Origin: Gp6-AA40 sp035492455
Lineage (GTDB): Bacteria; Acidobacteriota; Vicinamibacteria; Vicinamibacterales; UBA2999
DNA length: 64,000 nucleotides
NCBI GenBank assembly: GCA_035492455.1
Contig: DATJJE010000003.1
Coordinates: forward strand, 29,422-93,421
Direction: 5' to 3'
Shown: one piece after another, positions 1 to 8,374 of the stretch
Layout: every line of letters begins with the position of its first letter
How positions within the stretch are numbered: position 1 is the first letter of the stretch
Position numbers and translations under genes: made by a program
The notes under the pieces: generated by a model
Told to the model about the DNA's origin: nothing
The model's input: only the letters and a program-made list of their open reading frames with translations
Databases searched by the model: none

Positions 1-739
1 CACGCGCCTGGTCGATGTTGCCCGCGTGCAGCGAGAGCGCACCGCAACATCCCTGCGCGGCGGGAGCCTCTACCGTGCAACCTTCCGCGGCAAGGACGTC
101 GATCGTGGCCCGGTTGACATGGGCGAATGCGAGCCGCTGCACGCACCCGGTCAACACCGCCACTTGCATGCGCGGTGGTCCTACGGCCGGCGTGTGCACA
201 GGTGCGTTCGTCGTCATCGATGCAAGTGACGGCTGCGGCGCGAGCGCGATCAGCGAGCGGAGACGGCGAGGCAGCACCCCTGCGAGCGCGCGGAGCAGAG
301 GCCCGAAGATCACCAGCGGCACCATCGCCAGTCGCAGACGCGATGGATATGGCAGCACGGCGAAGAGCATCGAGCGGAACAGCCGTTCACCGGGCGGACG
401 ATCGTAGTGACGCTCGATCTGCGCGCGCGTCTTTTCGATGAGCGGGCCGTACTGCACGCCCGACGGGCAGGCGGTGACGCATCCCATGCAGCCGAGACAG
501 CGATCGAAATGTGCGACGAAGGTTGACGACATCTCCGCGCGCCCTTCGAGCCCCGCTTTCATCAGATAGACGCGCCCACGCGGCGAGTCCATCTCTTCCT
601 GCCACAGGATATAGGTCGGGCACGACGGCAGGCAGAACCCGCAGTGGACGCAGGCGTCGATGAGGCTCGCCGATGGCTGGTCTGGGCCTCGGAAGGCGCG
701 ATCGGGATTCGCGACTCGGGATTCGGGATTCGCAGTCAC
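1..739 (-). CDS. glcF: Glycolate oxidase iron-sulfur subunit GlcF (partial, 3' end beyond the window)
   Basis: Fe-S subunit of the three-part glycolate oxidase, which passes electrons from the flavin subunits towards the quinone pool. The readable part has the two ferredoxin-type clusters CVHCGFCLPSCP and CLGCMGCVTACPSGV, followed by the start of the Cys-rich CCG domain (TGCVQRL, CCGALSLHAGN). I place the start at the GTG whose last bases overlap the glcE stop (GTGA), giving translational coupling. The first 15 residues, before DACVHC, are encoded by a 7-bp tandem array and look like an added N-terminal extension. The gene continues below position 1, so its C-terminus is not visible. Confidence 0.9.
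   Translation of the reverse strand, partial: MTANPESRVANPDRAFRGPDQPSASLIDACVHCGFCLPSCPTYILWQEEMDSPRGRVYLMKAGLEGRAEMSSTFVAHFDRCLGCMGCVTACPSGVQYGPLIEKTRAQIERHYDRPPGERLFRSMLFAVLPYPSRLRLAMVPLVIFGPLLRALAGVLPRRLRSLIALAPQPSLASMTTNAPVHTPAVGPPRMQVAVLTGCVQRLAFAHVNRATIDVLAAEGCTVEAPAAQGCCGALSLHAGNIDQAR
697..731. repeat. Degenerate heptamer array, GGGATTC flavour, at the glcE/glcF junction
   Basis: Clear 7-bp units lie at 704-731: GGGATTC, GCGACTC, GGGATTC, GGGATTC, with a weaker unit (CGCGATC) before them at 697. The array begins 5 bases past the glcE stop codon and is translated as the N-terminal extension of GlcF. The same flavour recurs at 28643, 43383 and 63224. Confidence 0.85.
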
Positions 740-1938
740 ACCGGCCCTCTTCCCGCATTCAGAATTCCATTCGGATCCAACGCGTGCTTGACCGATGCGC
801 CAAGCGCTCCCGCATCGCCGAGAGGTCCCCAGACGTCCAGCTGCGCTTTCAACCGCGCATCGGCGCGCAGCACGACAACGTGACGGAAGACATCGGTGCG
901 CGAGCGCAGCCGCTCGACGATGTTCCGCTGCACCAGCGTGTCGGCGTCTACGCGCACCAGCCCGGACCCGATCGCGGCGCGGCCGATGAACTCGACATCA
1001 GCGGCGCTGCCGCGCAGGTCATCGAGAAAGGTCAGCACGGTCCCGAGCGACGCCGGCAGCCAGGCGAACCTGATGACCATGCCCGGCGATGCCCACGGCG
1101 CCCGTAGGTGCGCGCGCCAGAGATCCGCTTCGGATTGCGATGAGACGATGTCGGTGGCAGCGCCGCCGATGAGCGCGCGCGCCTTCTGCACGTGGGCGTT
1201 CAGGGCGCCTGGTGTCGATTCGAATTTGAGTACCAGTACGTAGGGGCCGGCTGTGGCCGACCCACCTGCGCGCACGTCGATTGCCGATGCTTCGAGCTGG
1301 CTGCTGGTAATTGCCGCCAGTGCCGCGACCAAATCGTCCGCACGCCCAAACGTCGCGATAACTGTGTTCGTTGCCGCCGGCAGAGGCATCAGCTTGAACG
1401 TCGCGCTGACGATCGCGGCAAGACTGCCGTGCGAACCGGCCATCAATCTGCCAACGTCGTAGCCGGCAACATTCTTCACCACGTTGCCGCCGGCCTTGAT
1501 CAGCCGTCCGTCGGTCAGCGCAAGGCGGATGCCGATGAGCAGATCGCGCGGCGTACCGTAGCGATGCCGCAGCGGACCGCTGTCGTTGGTGGCGATCGCG
1601 CCGCCGATTGTCGATTCGTCGAAGGCGGATTCAACTGGCAGCCACTGGCCGTGCCGTGCGAGCACGCGATTCACCTCGTCGAGCCGCGCGCCCGCCTGCA
1701 CCGTAGCGGTCAGGTCCGCATGCTCGTGCGCCACAACCGCGCTCAGCCGTTTCGTGCTGACGACGATGTCAACGGACGCAGGCGTGCGGCCCCATCCAAT
1801 CTTCGTCCCACCGCCGCGAAGAACGACCGACGCGCGCTCTTTCGAGGCCGCGGCGAGCGTCGCCGCAACGTCTTCGGCGGATGCAGGCTCGATTGTCTGT
1901 CGCGGAGCGACGCCGTCGAACGACTCTAGCCCAACCAT
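736..1938 (-). CDS. glcE: Glycolate oxidase FAD-binding subunit GlcE
   Basis: Second flavin subunit of glycolate oxidase, 400 aa. The FAD-binding PCMH fold is visible: a VVLRGGGTKIGWG segment near residue 40, STIGGAIATNDSGPLRHRYG near 110, and a C-terminal half typical of the glycolate/D-lactate dehydrogenase family ending in ALDPNGILNAGRG. It shares a base with the glcD stop upstream and overlaps glcF downstream, so glcD-glcE-glcF read as one coupled transcript. It lacks the extra cap region of GlcD and is shorter, as expected for GlcE. Confidence 0.92.
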   Translation of the reverse strand: MVGLESFDGVAPRQTIEPASAEDVAATLAAASKERASVVLRGGGTKIGWGRTPASVDIVVSTKRLSAVVAHEHADLTATVQAGARLDEVNRVLARHGQWLPVESAFDESTIGGAIATNDSGPLRHRYGTPRDLLIGIRLALTDGRLIKAGGNVVKNVAGYDVGRLMAGSHGSLAAIVSATFKLMPLPAATNTVIATFGRADDLVAALAAITSSQLEASAIDVRAGGSATAGPYVLVLKFESTPGALNAHVQKARALIGGAATDIVSSQSEADLWRAHLRAPWASPGMVIRFAWLPASLGTVLTFLDDLRGSAADVEFIGRAAIGSGLVRVDADTLVQRNIVERLRSRTDVFRHVVVLRADARLKAQLDVWGPLGDAGALGASVKHALDPNGILNAGRGPV

Positions 1939-3416
1939 CAGAAGCGTTCGGCGAGCCCCGCTTTCTCGAGTGGATGCACGTGGTACGGACCGGGTACTTC
2001 GCCGCAGAGGCGCGGCGTCGGAAAGACCTTGCCCGGATTGCAGAGCCCCTTCGGATCGAAGGCACGGCGCACGGTCAGCATGACGTCGAGATCGTCGGCG
2101 CTGAACATCTTCGGCATGTATTCGGCCTTGTCCGCGCCGATGCCGTGCTCACCCGTGAGCGACCCGCCGGCGTCGATGCAGTACTGAAGAATTTCGCCGC
2201 CAACTTCCGCGGCCAGCTCAGACTGACCCGGAATCTTCTCGTCATAGCAGATCAACGGATGCAGATTGCCGTCGCCGGCGTGGAACACGTTGCCAATGCG
2301 AAGACCACAGCGCTTCTCGAGCCGACGGATGCGGTCGAGCACCTCGGGCAGCTTCGTCCGCGGGACGACACCGTCCTGCACGTAATAGTTCGGAGTCACG
2401 CGTCCCATCGATGCAAACGCGCCCTTCCTCCCCTTCCAGATGCGCGCGCGATGTTCCTCCGTCTGCGCCACTTCAACCGTCGTCGCACCAGCGCGATGAC
2501 AGATGGCTTCGACCTGCGCGAACTGCTCGCGCACTTCGGCGACCGGTCCATCGAGCTCGACGATCAGAATCGCTTCGGCGGGCGGAAAGTTCGGATGCAC
2601 AGCTGCTTCGACGGCGATGAGCGACACACCGTCCATGATCTCGACGGCCGCAGGGATGATTCCCGCCGCGATGATTTCTGAGACGGCGGTGCCGGCTGAA
2701 GGAATGTTGTCGTAGGCCGCCAGCAGCGTCTGCACTGCTTCGGGCTTCCGCAGAATGCGGACCGTGATCTTCGTCACGATGCCAAGTGTGCCCTCGGAGC
2801 CGATCAGCACGCCGAGCAGATCGGGACCGGGTGCATCGGCGATGGCGCCATCGAGATGGACGAGGTCGCCGTTCGACAGCACCACTTCGACACTCAGCAC
2901 GTGGTGAACCGTAAAGCCGTACTTCAGACAGTGCGCGCCACCGGAGTTCTCCGCGACATTGCCGCCAATGGAGCACACCTGCTGGCTGGATGGATCGGGT
3001 GCGTAATAAAACCCGTGCGGTGCGACCTGCCTGGTGATCTCGAGATTGGTAACGCCTGGTTCGACCGTCACGCGGCGATTCGGGATATCGACGTCGAGCA
3101 CGCGATTGAGCCGCGCGAGTCCGATGAGGAGCCCTCCGGCGATCGGCATCGCCCCGCCCGACAACCCGCTGCCGTGTCCGCGCGCGACAAACGGCACGAC
3201 GTGTCGATTACACAGACGCACGACCTTCTGAACGTCCTCGGCGGATGAGGGAAGACAGACGACGGGCGGCATATGGCGAAGATGCGGCAGCCCGTCGCAT
3301 TCGTAGGTGAGGAGCTCCAACGGCTCCGTCACCATGCCTTCATTGCCGACGATGCGGCGCAGATCGGCGACGAACGCGGACCCAATAGGGCCCGCGCCGC
3401 TCCGGGTCATGCTCAC
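1938..3416 (-). CDS. glcD: Glycolate oxidase FAD-linked subunit GlcD
   Basis: Catalytic FAD subunit (492 aa) that oxidises glycolate to glyoxylate. It has the PCMH FAD-binding domain (ARGHGSGLSGGAMP near 95, SIGGNVAENSGGAHCLKYG near 150) and the C-terminal FAD-linked oxidase domain with HAGDGNLHPL and GSLTGEHGIGADK. Its start overlaps the end of the malate synthase gene by 4 bases, so glyoxylate production and its use are encoded in one coupled unit. The family also contains D-lactate dehydrogenases; the glcE/glcF neighbours and malate synthase favour glycolate. Confidence 0.93.
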   Translation of the reverse strand: MSMTRSGAGPIGSAFVADLRRIVGNEGMVTEPLELLTYECDGLPHLRHMPPVVCLPSSAEDVQKVVRLCNRHVVPFVARGHGSGLSGGAMPIAGGLLIGLARLNRVLDVDIPNRRVTVEPGVTNLEITRQVAPHGFYYAPDPSSQQVCSIGGNVAENSGGAHCLKYGFTVHHVLSVEVVLSNGDLVHLDGAIADAPGPDLLGVLIGSEGTLGIVTKITVRILRKPEAVQTLLAAYDNIPSAGTAVSEIIAAGIIPAAVEIMDGVSLIAVEAAVHPNFPPAEAILIVELDGPVAEVREQFAQVEAICHRAGATTVEVAQTEEHRARIWKGRKGAFASMGRVTPNYYVQDGVVPRTKLPEVLDRIRRLEKRCGLRIGNVFHAGDGNLHPLICYDEKIPGQSELAAEVGGEILQYCIDAGGSLTGEHGIGADKAEYMPKMFSADDLDVMLTVRRAFDPKGLCNPGKVFPTPRLCGEVPGPYHVHPLEKAGLAERF

Positions 3417-5551
3417 GCGGCAACGCCTTCAGCTGATTCGAAGACGTCGTAGACGTAGTCGTGCGCGCGCAGTGCCTTCTGCGCCACCTGGCGGCTGTGT
3501 GCATCGCCTGCCTGCTGCACGCGCGCCAGCAACTGCTCGCGCGTGTTCTTGAAGATAGCGTCCATGATCGCTTCGCGATCGGCCGCACTCTGTTCGATGA
3601 GCGACAGGAGGACGCGCGATCCGTACTTGATCCAGCGCCTCTGCGGCTGCAGCCTACCAGTCGTGTCGTCGACGACCTGGCGCTTGAGAATCTGCAGCAC
3701 GAGCTCGGCGTCGGTGTCCTCGTACTTCTGATTGAGCTTCTTGAACAGCTCCTTGACGGTCTCGCGGCGTTCGTCGATCAACTTGACGAACAGCTCGGGC
3801 GTGACGCGCTGGCCCTTTTTCGAATACTTCCCGTCATCCGTCAGTTCCGCGCCGTGCAGCACGGTGAGATAGAGGAAGTGCCAGAAGATCTCGTAGGTCG
3901 CCAGATCGTTCATGAAGCGGTTGCCGGTGAGCGGGTCGTCTATCGCGGCGGCATTGTTGCCGTGCAGCTGCTGATACATGAACTCCGTGGCCATGTACAT
4001 CGCGTAGCGCATGCCGTCTTCCGTCGTCGGACCGTTCGGGCGCGCAAGCAGCTGCTGCCGCGCCTGCGGCGACCAGAGCTTGTCAACGGTGAGATCCGCC
4101 TCCGACAGCTCCATGGGCGAGATTTTGCCGTTCTTCAGCAACCCTAGCGCTTCGAGCCGTTCCTTCTCCTGCGGTGTTGCCTTGTCCACGACCTGCTGCA
4201 GATCGTTGTAGTCCGAGACCAGCGATTCCCTGCCGGCGGCGACGTAGTTCGGTGCGACGGTCGCCACCCAGCTCTGACGGTAGGTATCGTGCAGCTTGCC
4301 GTTAATCACAAAGAGCCCGGTCAGACGTTCACGCAGTTTGTCGAACCAGATATCCCGGAGCGCCTTGCTGTCGTTCTCGGGCGCGCGCGGGTTCTGCATC
4401 TGCGCGGCCATGCCGCCAATCGGCATCGCGCCTGCCAGCAGCGCGAGCAGCGCGTTCCGCCGCGTGTAGTACGACATCGACGGCTCCGTCATCGTTACCG
4501 AGGATGGGTTCGGGAAGACCATCGACGGATCGTGGTGGAACATGTCCTCGCGGCTGTTGATGTAATCCCAGCGCCCGACGTTCGGGCCGATCAGATTTTC
4601 GCGCAGCACCCACTCGATGACTTCCTGTTGCAGCGCGAACTCGGCGCGCTCGTTCAGCATCTTGATCTTGATGGTGCCGCGCGGAACGCCGATGGCCTGT
4701 TCGACGCCCTTCAGCAGCGTGCCGACAAGCTTCGCTTCCTGCCACGACTCGAGCTTCGGAATGTAGAAGTAGATGCCCGAACCGTTCTTCTTCTGGGAGT
4801 CGTAGTTGCTCACCGCGTGGATGACGAGGCCGGGAATGATCGCGGGAACTTCCTGACCGTCAACGACGATCTGTCGATTGCGCAGATGGAGCCCGGCGAC
4901 GCGGTGGAAGATGACGGGCCACTTCTCCTTCGGCGCGTCGATTTTGTAGGTCCTTTTCTTGGTCGGATGCTCGTACGGCTTGCCGTCCCACTGATGCGCG
5001 AGGATCGCCTTCAGATTGGTCCACGCTTCGTAGAGCTGCGCCTTGTAGTCGCCGCCCGCATCCTCCCAGTCCCACATCCACTGCGAGGCGCCGCTGTTAA
5101 GTGCGCCGAAGGCCATGCCGAGATCGATTGATGGGCCAGTGCCTTCGAGGCCTGGCCGCATCGTATCGGCGGGGATAGGCACGCTGGCGGCCACGCGCCA
5201 CGCCTTGGGCGTGTTGCGGCCGAAGAAGCCGTCCAGCATCCCCTGACGGATGTCGCCGACGGTAGCCCGATTGCCGTCCGGATCGCTGACAGCGGTAGAC
5301 GCGTCGAGGAAGTCGTACTGCCCCTGTTTGTGCGCGACACGGTCATGCAGCTGGTGCCGCGCCTGCAACAGTGCGGCGAAGTCGGCACGAGTCGCGCGCG
5401 TGAGCTGCGCGATCAGCTGCTCGACGTTCACCTGGCGGCCGTTCACCGTCCTGGTACCGAACAGATCGGAATATTTCTGCTGAATATCCGCGCGGACTGT
5501 GGCGGACGAAGAGTCAGACACGTCAACCTCCTGACCGGGTTCTGGAAACAA
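3413..5551 (-). CDS. Malate synthase, long A-type form
   Basis: Condenses glyoxylate with acetyl-CoA to malate. AceB-type signatures are present: WMWDWEDAGGDYKAQ (the DFED segment), SGIYFYIPKLESWQEAK, the metal-binding Glu in IKIKMLNERAEF, IGPNVGRWDYINS, MTEPSMSYYTRRN and AIGGMAAQ-like PIGGMAAQMQNP. At 712 aa it is well beyond the roughly 530 aa of E. coli AceB, with an N-terminal extension of about 90 residues and a longer C-terminal helical part. It lies 4 bases after the haloacid dehalogenase gene and overlaps glcD. The LNER segment differs from the usual LIET, so confidence in family is high but subfamily is uncertain. Confidence 0.9.
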   Translation of the reverse strand: MFPEPGQEVDVSDSSSATVRADIQQKYSDLFGTRTVNGRQVNVEQLIAQLTRATRADFAALLQARHQLHDRVAHKQGQYDFLDASTAVSDPDGNRATVGDIRQGMLDGFFGRNTPKAWRVAASVPIPADTMRPGLEGTGPSIDLGMAFGALNSGASQWMWDWEDAGGDYKAQLYEAWTNLKAILAHQWDGKPYEHPTKKRTYKIDAPKEKWPVIFHRVAGLHLRNRQIVVDGQEVPAIIPGLVIHAVSNYDSQKKNGSGIYFYIPKLESWQEAKLVGTLLKGVEQAIGVPRGTIKIKMLNERAEFALQQEVIEWVLRENLIGPNVGRWDYINSREDMFHHDPSMVFPNPSSVTMTEPSMSYYTRRNALLALLAGAMPIGGMAAQMQNPRAPENDSKALRDIWFDKLRERLTGLFVINGKLHDTYRQSWVATVAPNYVAAGRESLVSDYNDLQQVVDKATPQEKERLEALGLLKNGKISPMELSEADLTVDKLWSPQARQQLLARPNGPTTEDGMRYAMYMATEFMYQQLHGNNAAAIDDPLTGNRFMNDLATYEIFWHFLYLTVLHGAELTDDGKYSKKGQRVTPELFVKLIDERRETVKELFKKLNQKYEDTDAELVLQILKRQVVDDTTGRLQPQRRWIKYGSRVLLSLIEQSAADREAIMDAIFKNTREQLLARVQQAGDAHSRQVAQKALRAHDYVYDVFESAEGVAA

Positions 5552-5555
5552 CGAA

Positions 5556-6218
5556 TTATATATGCCCGGCGAGATCCGTGATGGTGTGCACGACGCGCGC
5601 GGCGTAGTAGCCCAACTCCTCCGCCGGCTCGGCGGCGAGGCGCTGGATCCAGAACGCCGTCAGACCGGCCGACGTCGCGCCCGCGACATCCCAGCTGTTC
5701 GAAGAGACGAATCCGATGTCGGCGGTCGGCACGCCAAGGCGCTTCGAGGCGAGCTGATAGACACGCGGATTCGGTTTGTAGACCTTGATGCCATCCACGC
5801 TGATGATTTCATCAAGCAGGCCGTCGATCCCTGCGCTCGTCGTCGCTGACGCCAGCATCTCGGGCGCGCCGTTCGACAGGATCGCCAGCCGAAGCCCTCG
5901 CGCTTTGAGCGCCTGCAGTCCCGGCTTGACGTCCGGAAATGCCTGCAACGTGCGATACGCATCCATCAGCCGATGACGGTTCTCCGGCGTCAGCTCGAGG
6001 CCGAGCGCCTTGGTCGCATAGACGAGCGCATCCTGAGTGACCTGCCAGAAGTCGGCGTAGCGCTGCATCATGCTGCGCAGCAGCGAGTACTGCAGCTGCT
6101 TGCTCCGCCATGTCACCGCGAGCACGGTGCCGTGTCCCGGAAAGAGTAGTTCACACAGCGATGTCACGGATAAGACGTCGAACAACGTTCCGTACGCGTC
6201 GAAAGCAAGCGCTTGCAT
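5556..6218 (-). CDS. (S)-2-haloacid dehalogenase, HAD type II
   Basis: HAD-superfamily hydrolase, 220 aa, the usual length for L-2-haloacid dehalogenases. Nearly all residues that define the subfamily are visible: nucleophile Asp7 and Thr11 in FDAYGTLFDV, the Arg in TWRSKQLQY, Ser in LSNGAPEML, Lys and Tyr in KVYKPNPRVY, and Ser/Asn/Asp in VSSNSWDVAGA. The expected reaction is hydrolytic dehalogenation of 2-haloacids; haloacetate would give glycolate. It is the first gene of the unit that continues into malate synthase and glycolate oxidase, which fits that use. Physiological substrate is inference; phosphatase activity is the alternative. Confidence 0.88.
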   Translation of the reverse strand: MQALAFDAYGTLFDVLSVTSLCELLFPGHGTVLAVTWRSKQLQYSLLRSMMQRYADFWQVTQDALVYATKALGLELTPENRHRLMDAYRTLQAFPDVKPGLQALKARGLRLAILSNGAPEMLASATTSAGIDGLLDEIISVDGIKVYKPNPRVYQLASKRLGVPTADIGFVSSNSWDVAGATSAGLTAFWIQRLAAEPAEELGYYAARVVHTITDLAGHI

Positions 6219-6243
6219 CGCTGGTCATTGTAGGATCCGGCGC

Positions 6244-7839
6244 ATGCGCACAGTGACATTCGCGGTCGTTGTCCTGGGGAGTGTGACCCTTCTCCTCGCG
6301 GTGCCGCGCGCGTCGAGCGGGGCGCAACCGTGCGAGAGCCTCGCCTCGTTGAAAATGCCGGACACCACGATCACGGCGGCGTCGGTCGTGCCGGCGGGTC
6401 CATTTGTCGCCAATCCAGGCGCCGTGGCAGGGGGGCGGGGCGGTGCGCCGCCAACGGTCCCCGCGTTCTGCCGCGTCCAGCTGACAATTGCCCCTCGGAT
6501 CGGCGTTGAAGTCTGGATGCCGGCGTCAGGGTGGAACGGGAAGTTCGAAGCGGTCGGCGGCGGCGGCTACGCGGGCGCACTCAGTTATCCGGCGATGGTC
6601 ACCGCGCTCAACGCCGGCTACGCAACCGCGAGTACCGACACCGGGCACGTCGGCGGAGACGGCCGCTTCGCACTCGGCCACTCGGAGTTGGTGATCGATT
6701 TCGGCTATCGCGCGATTCACGAGATGACGGTGAAAGGCAAACAAATCATCGAGGCGTTCTACGGCACGGCGCCCCGCGAGTCGTACTTCGTCGGCTGCTC
6801 GACCGGCGGGCGGCAGGGGCTGGCGGAGGCGCAGCGCTATCCAGACGACTACAACGGGATCGTCTCGGGCGCGCCCGCAATCGATTGGCCACATCTCCTG
6901 ATCAGCGCGGTCTGGAACAGCCAGGCGACGCTGAAGGATCCCGCCAGCTACATTCCGGCCGCCAAGCTGGCGGCCATCAACGAGGCGACGCTCGCCGCGT
7001 GCGACGCGGCGGACGGCGTGAAGGACGGTCTCGTGGCCGATGGTCGGCAGTGCAAGTTCGACCCCGCATCACTGCTGTGCCGCGAAGGCGATTCGCCGGC
7101 CTGCCTCACGCCGAAGCAGGCCGAGGCGCTGAAACAGATCTACGCGGGCCCGCGTTACGCCGACGGGAAACAGATCTATCCCGGACGACTGCCTGGCGTC
7201 GAGCGCGGCTGGGGCAACTTCACGACCGGTACCGAACCCGGTCGGGCCGCAAACATGATTCTCGGCGGCGGCTATTTGAAGTACTTCGTGCTGCAGGACG
7301 CCAACGCCGATCCGCTCGCGTTCGATTTCGCCACCGACATGGCGAAGATAGACAAGGACGAGAAAGACGTGGCCGCGCTGCAGACGTTCAATGCGAATCT
7401 GAAGCCGTTTCGCGACCGCGGCGGCAAGCTGATTCTTTATCACGGCTGGGGCGACGACGCGATTTCGCCGCTGAACACGATCAACTACTTCAAACTGGTC
7501 GTCGACAAGACGACGGGCGGCCCCAAGGCGGCGGACGCGCTGGCGCCGGAGGATGCGAAGTTCCAGCAGGCGGCGCAGAAGACGGGCGACTTCATGCGTC
7601 TCTTCATGGTGCCGGGGATGAATCATTGCGGCGGCGGACCGGGGCCGAACACGTTCGACGCGCTCTCCGCCCTTTCGAGCTGGGTCGAGAAGAAGCAGCC
7701 GCCCGACATGCTGCTCGGCACGCACCTCACCAACGGCACGCCCGACTTGACGCGGCCGCTCTGCCCCTATCCGCAGGCGGCGAAGTACTCAGGTCAGGGC
7801 GATGTGCGCTCGGCCGCGAATTTCAGCTGCGGGTATTGA
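6244..7839 (+). CDS. Secreted tannase / feruloyl esterase family protein
   Basis: 531 aa with an N-terminal signal peptide (MRTVTFAVVVLGSVTLLLAV) ending near SSGAQ. The tannase/feruloyl esterase fold is shown by the nucleophile motif GCSTGGRQGLAEAQRYP, the Asp region LYHGWGDDAISPLNTINYF, and the catalytic His in MNHCGGGPG; paired Cys residues fit the family's disulfides. It should hydrolyse ester bonds of plant phenolics outside the cytoplasm. I start at ATG 6244, the Met that opens the signal peptide, rather than further upstream in the divergent dehalogenase gene. The nearby benzoyl-CoA genes suggest aromatic acid use, but no shared transcript exists. Confidence 0.88.
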   Translation: MRTVTFAVVVLGSVTLLLAVPRASSGAQPCESLASLKMPDTTITAASVVPAGPFVANPGAVAGGRGGAPPTVPAFCRVQLTIAPRIGVEVWMPASGWNGKFEAVGGGGYAGALSYPAMVTALNAGYATASTDTGHVGGDGRFALGHSELVIDFGYRAIHEMTVKGKQIIEAFYGTAPRESYFVGCSTGGRQGLAEAQRYPDDYNGIVSGAPAIDWPHLLISAVWNSQATLKDPASYIPAAKLAAINEATLAACDAADGVKDGLVADGRQCKFDPASLLCREGDSPACLTPKQAEALKQIYAGPRYADGKQIYPGRLPGVERGWGNFTTGTEPGRAANMILGGGYLKYFVLQDANADPLAFDFATDMAKIDKDEKDVAALQTFNANLKPFRDRGGKLILYHGWGDDAISPLNTINYFKLVVDKTTGGPKAADALAPEDAKFQQAAQKTGDFMRLFMVPGMNHCGGGPGPNTFDALSALSSWVEKKQPPDMLLGTHLTNGTPDLTRPLCPYPQAAKYSGQGDVRSAANFSCGY

Positions 7840-7863
7840 CGCTGTATTCAGGCCGGGATCCTG

Positions 7864-8295
7864 CTACCAACCGGTGGTGAATGAACAGCCGAGTGCGCGA
7901 GCAAAGCGTTCGACTGTCTCACGCCCGATGGTTCGCGAGATATAGATTGGATCGCGGAACGCGTCATGCGACTGGAGCAACACGAGGCCGTGGCAGTACA
8001 CATGACAATGACTGCAGAAATAGCCGGTGGGAGTCCGCTCAAGGAACTCCGCCAGTCTTTGCATGGTTTCGGGCGTCACGGGCAGGTGGTAGAAGTCCGG
8101 CTTCGGCCAGATGGTTCCGACCGCAACTCGCACGGACGGCTGAATGGAATTCCGCCGCAGATAGTCAGCGACGTGCGGCTCCGCCGTCCCTTCAAAATAG
8201 GCCACTGAGCCCTCAGGGAACGCTTCAGGAAGCGCGCGAAGAAATCGCGCGACATCTTTCGTAGAACTCACCCGCCAAGGCTCCGGCTGCGTCAA
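7864..8295 (-). CDS. Conserved-looking hypothetical protein with a CSHCHVYCH motif
   Basis: 143 aa, no recognised domain. The protein has a balanced composition, a cluster FCSHCHVYCHG near residue 95 that could bind a metal, and no signal peptide or membrane segment. The assigned start is TTG; a GTG at about 8272 (VSSTKDVARF) is an equally possible start. It is convergent with the tannase gene and lies just downstream of boxB. I cannot give a function. Confidence 0.65.
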   Translation of the reverse strand: MTQPEPWRVSSTKDVARFLRALPEAFPEGSVAYFEGTAEPHVADYLRRNSIQPSVRVAVGTIWPKPDFYHLPVTPETMQRLAEFLERTPTGYFCSHCHVYCHGLVLLQSHDAFRDPIYISRTIGRETVERFARALGCSFTTGW

Positions 8296-8374
8296 CCGGA
8301 TTCCGCCTTGTTCCTCACGCGGGACCGCTCCGAATAAGCGCGCGAAAAAACCCAGGCTCGTAGATCCTGCGAGT

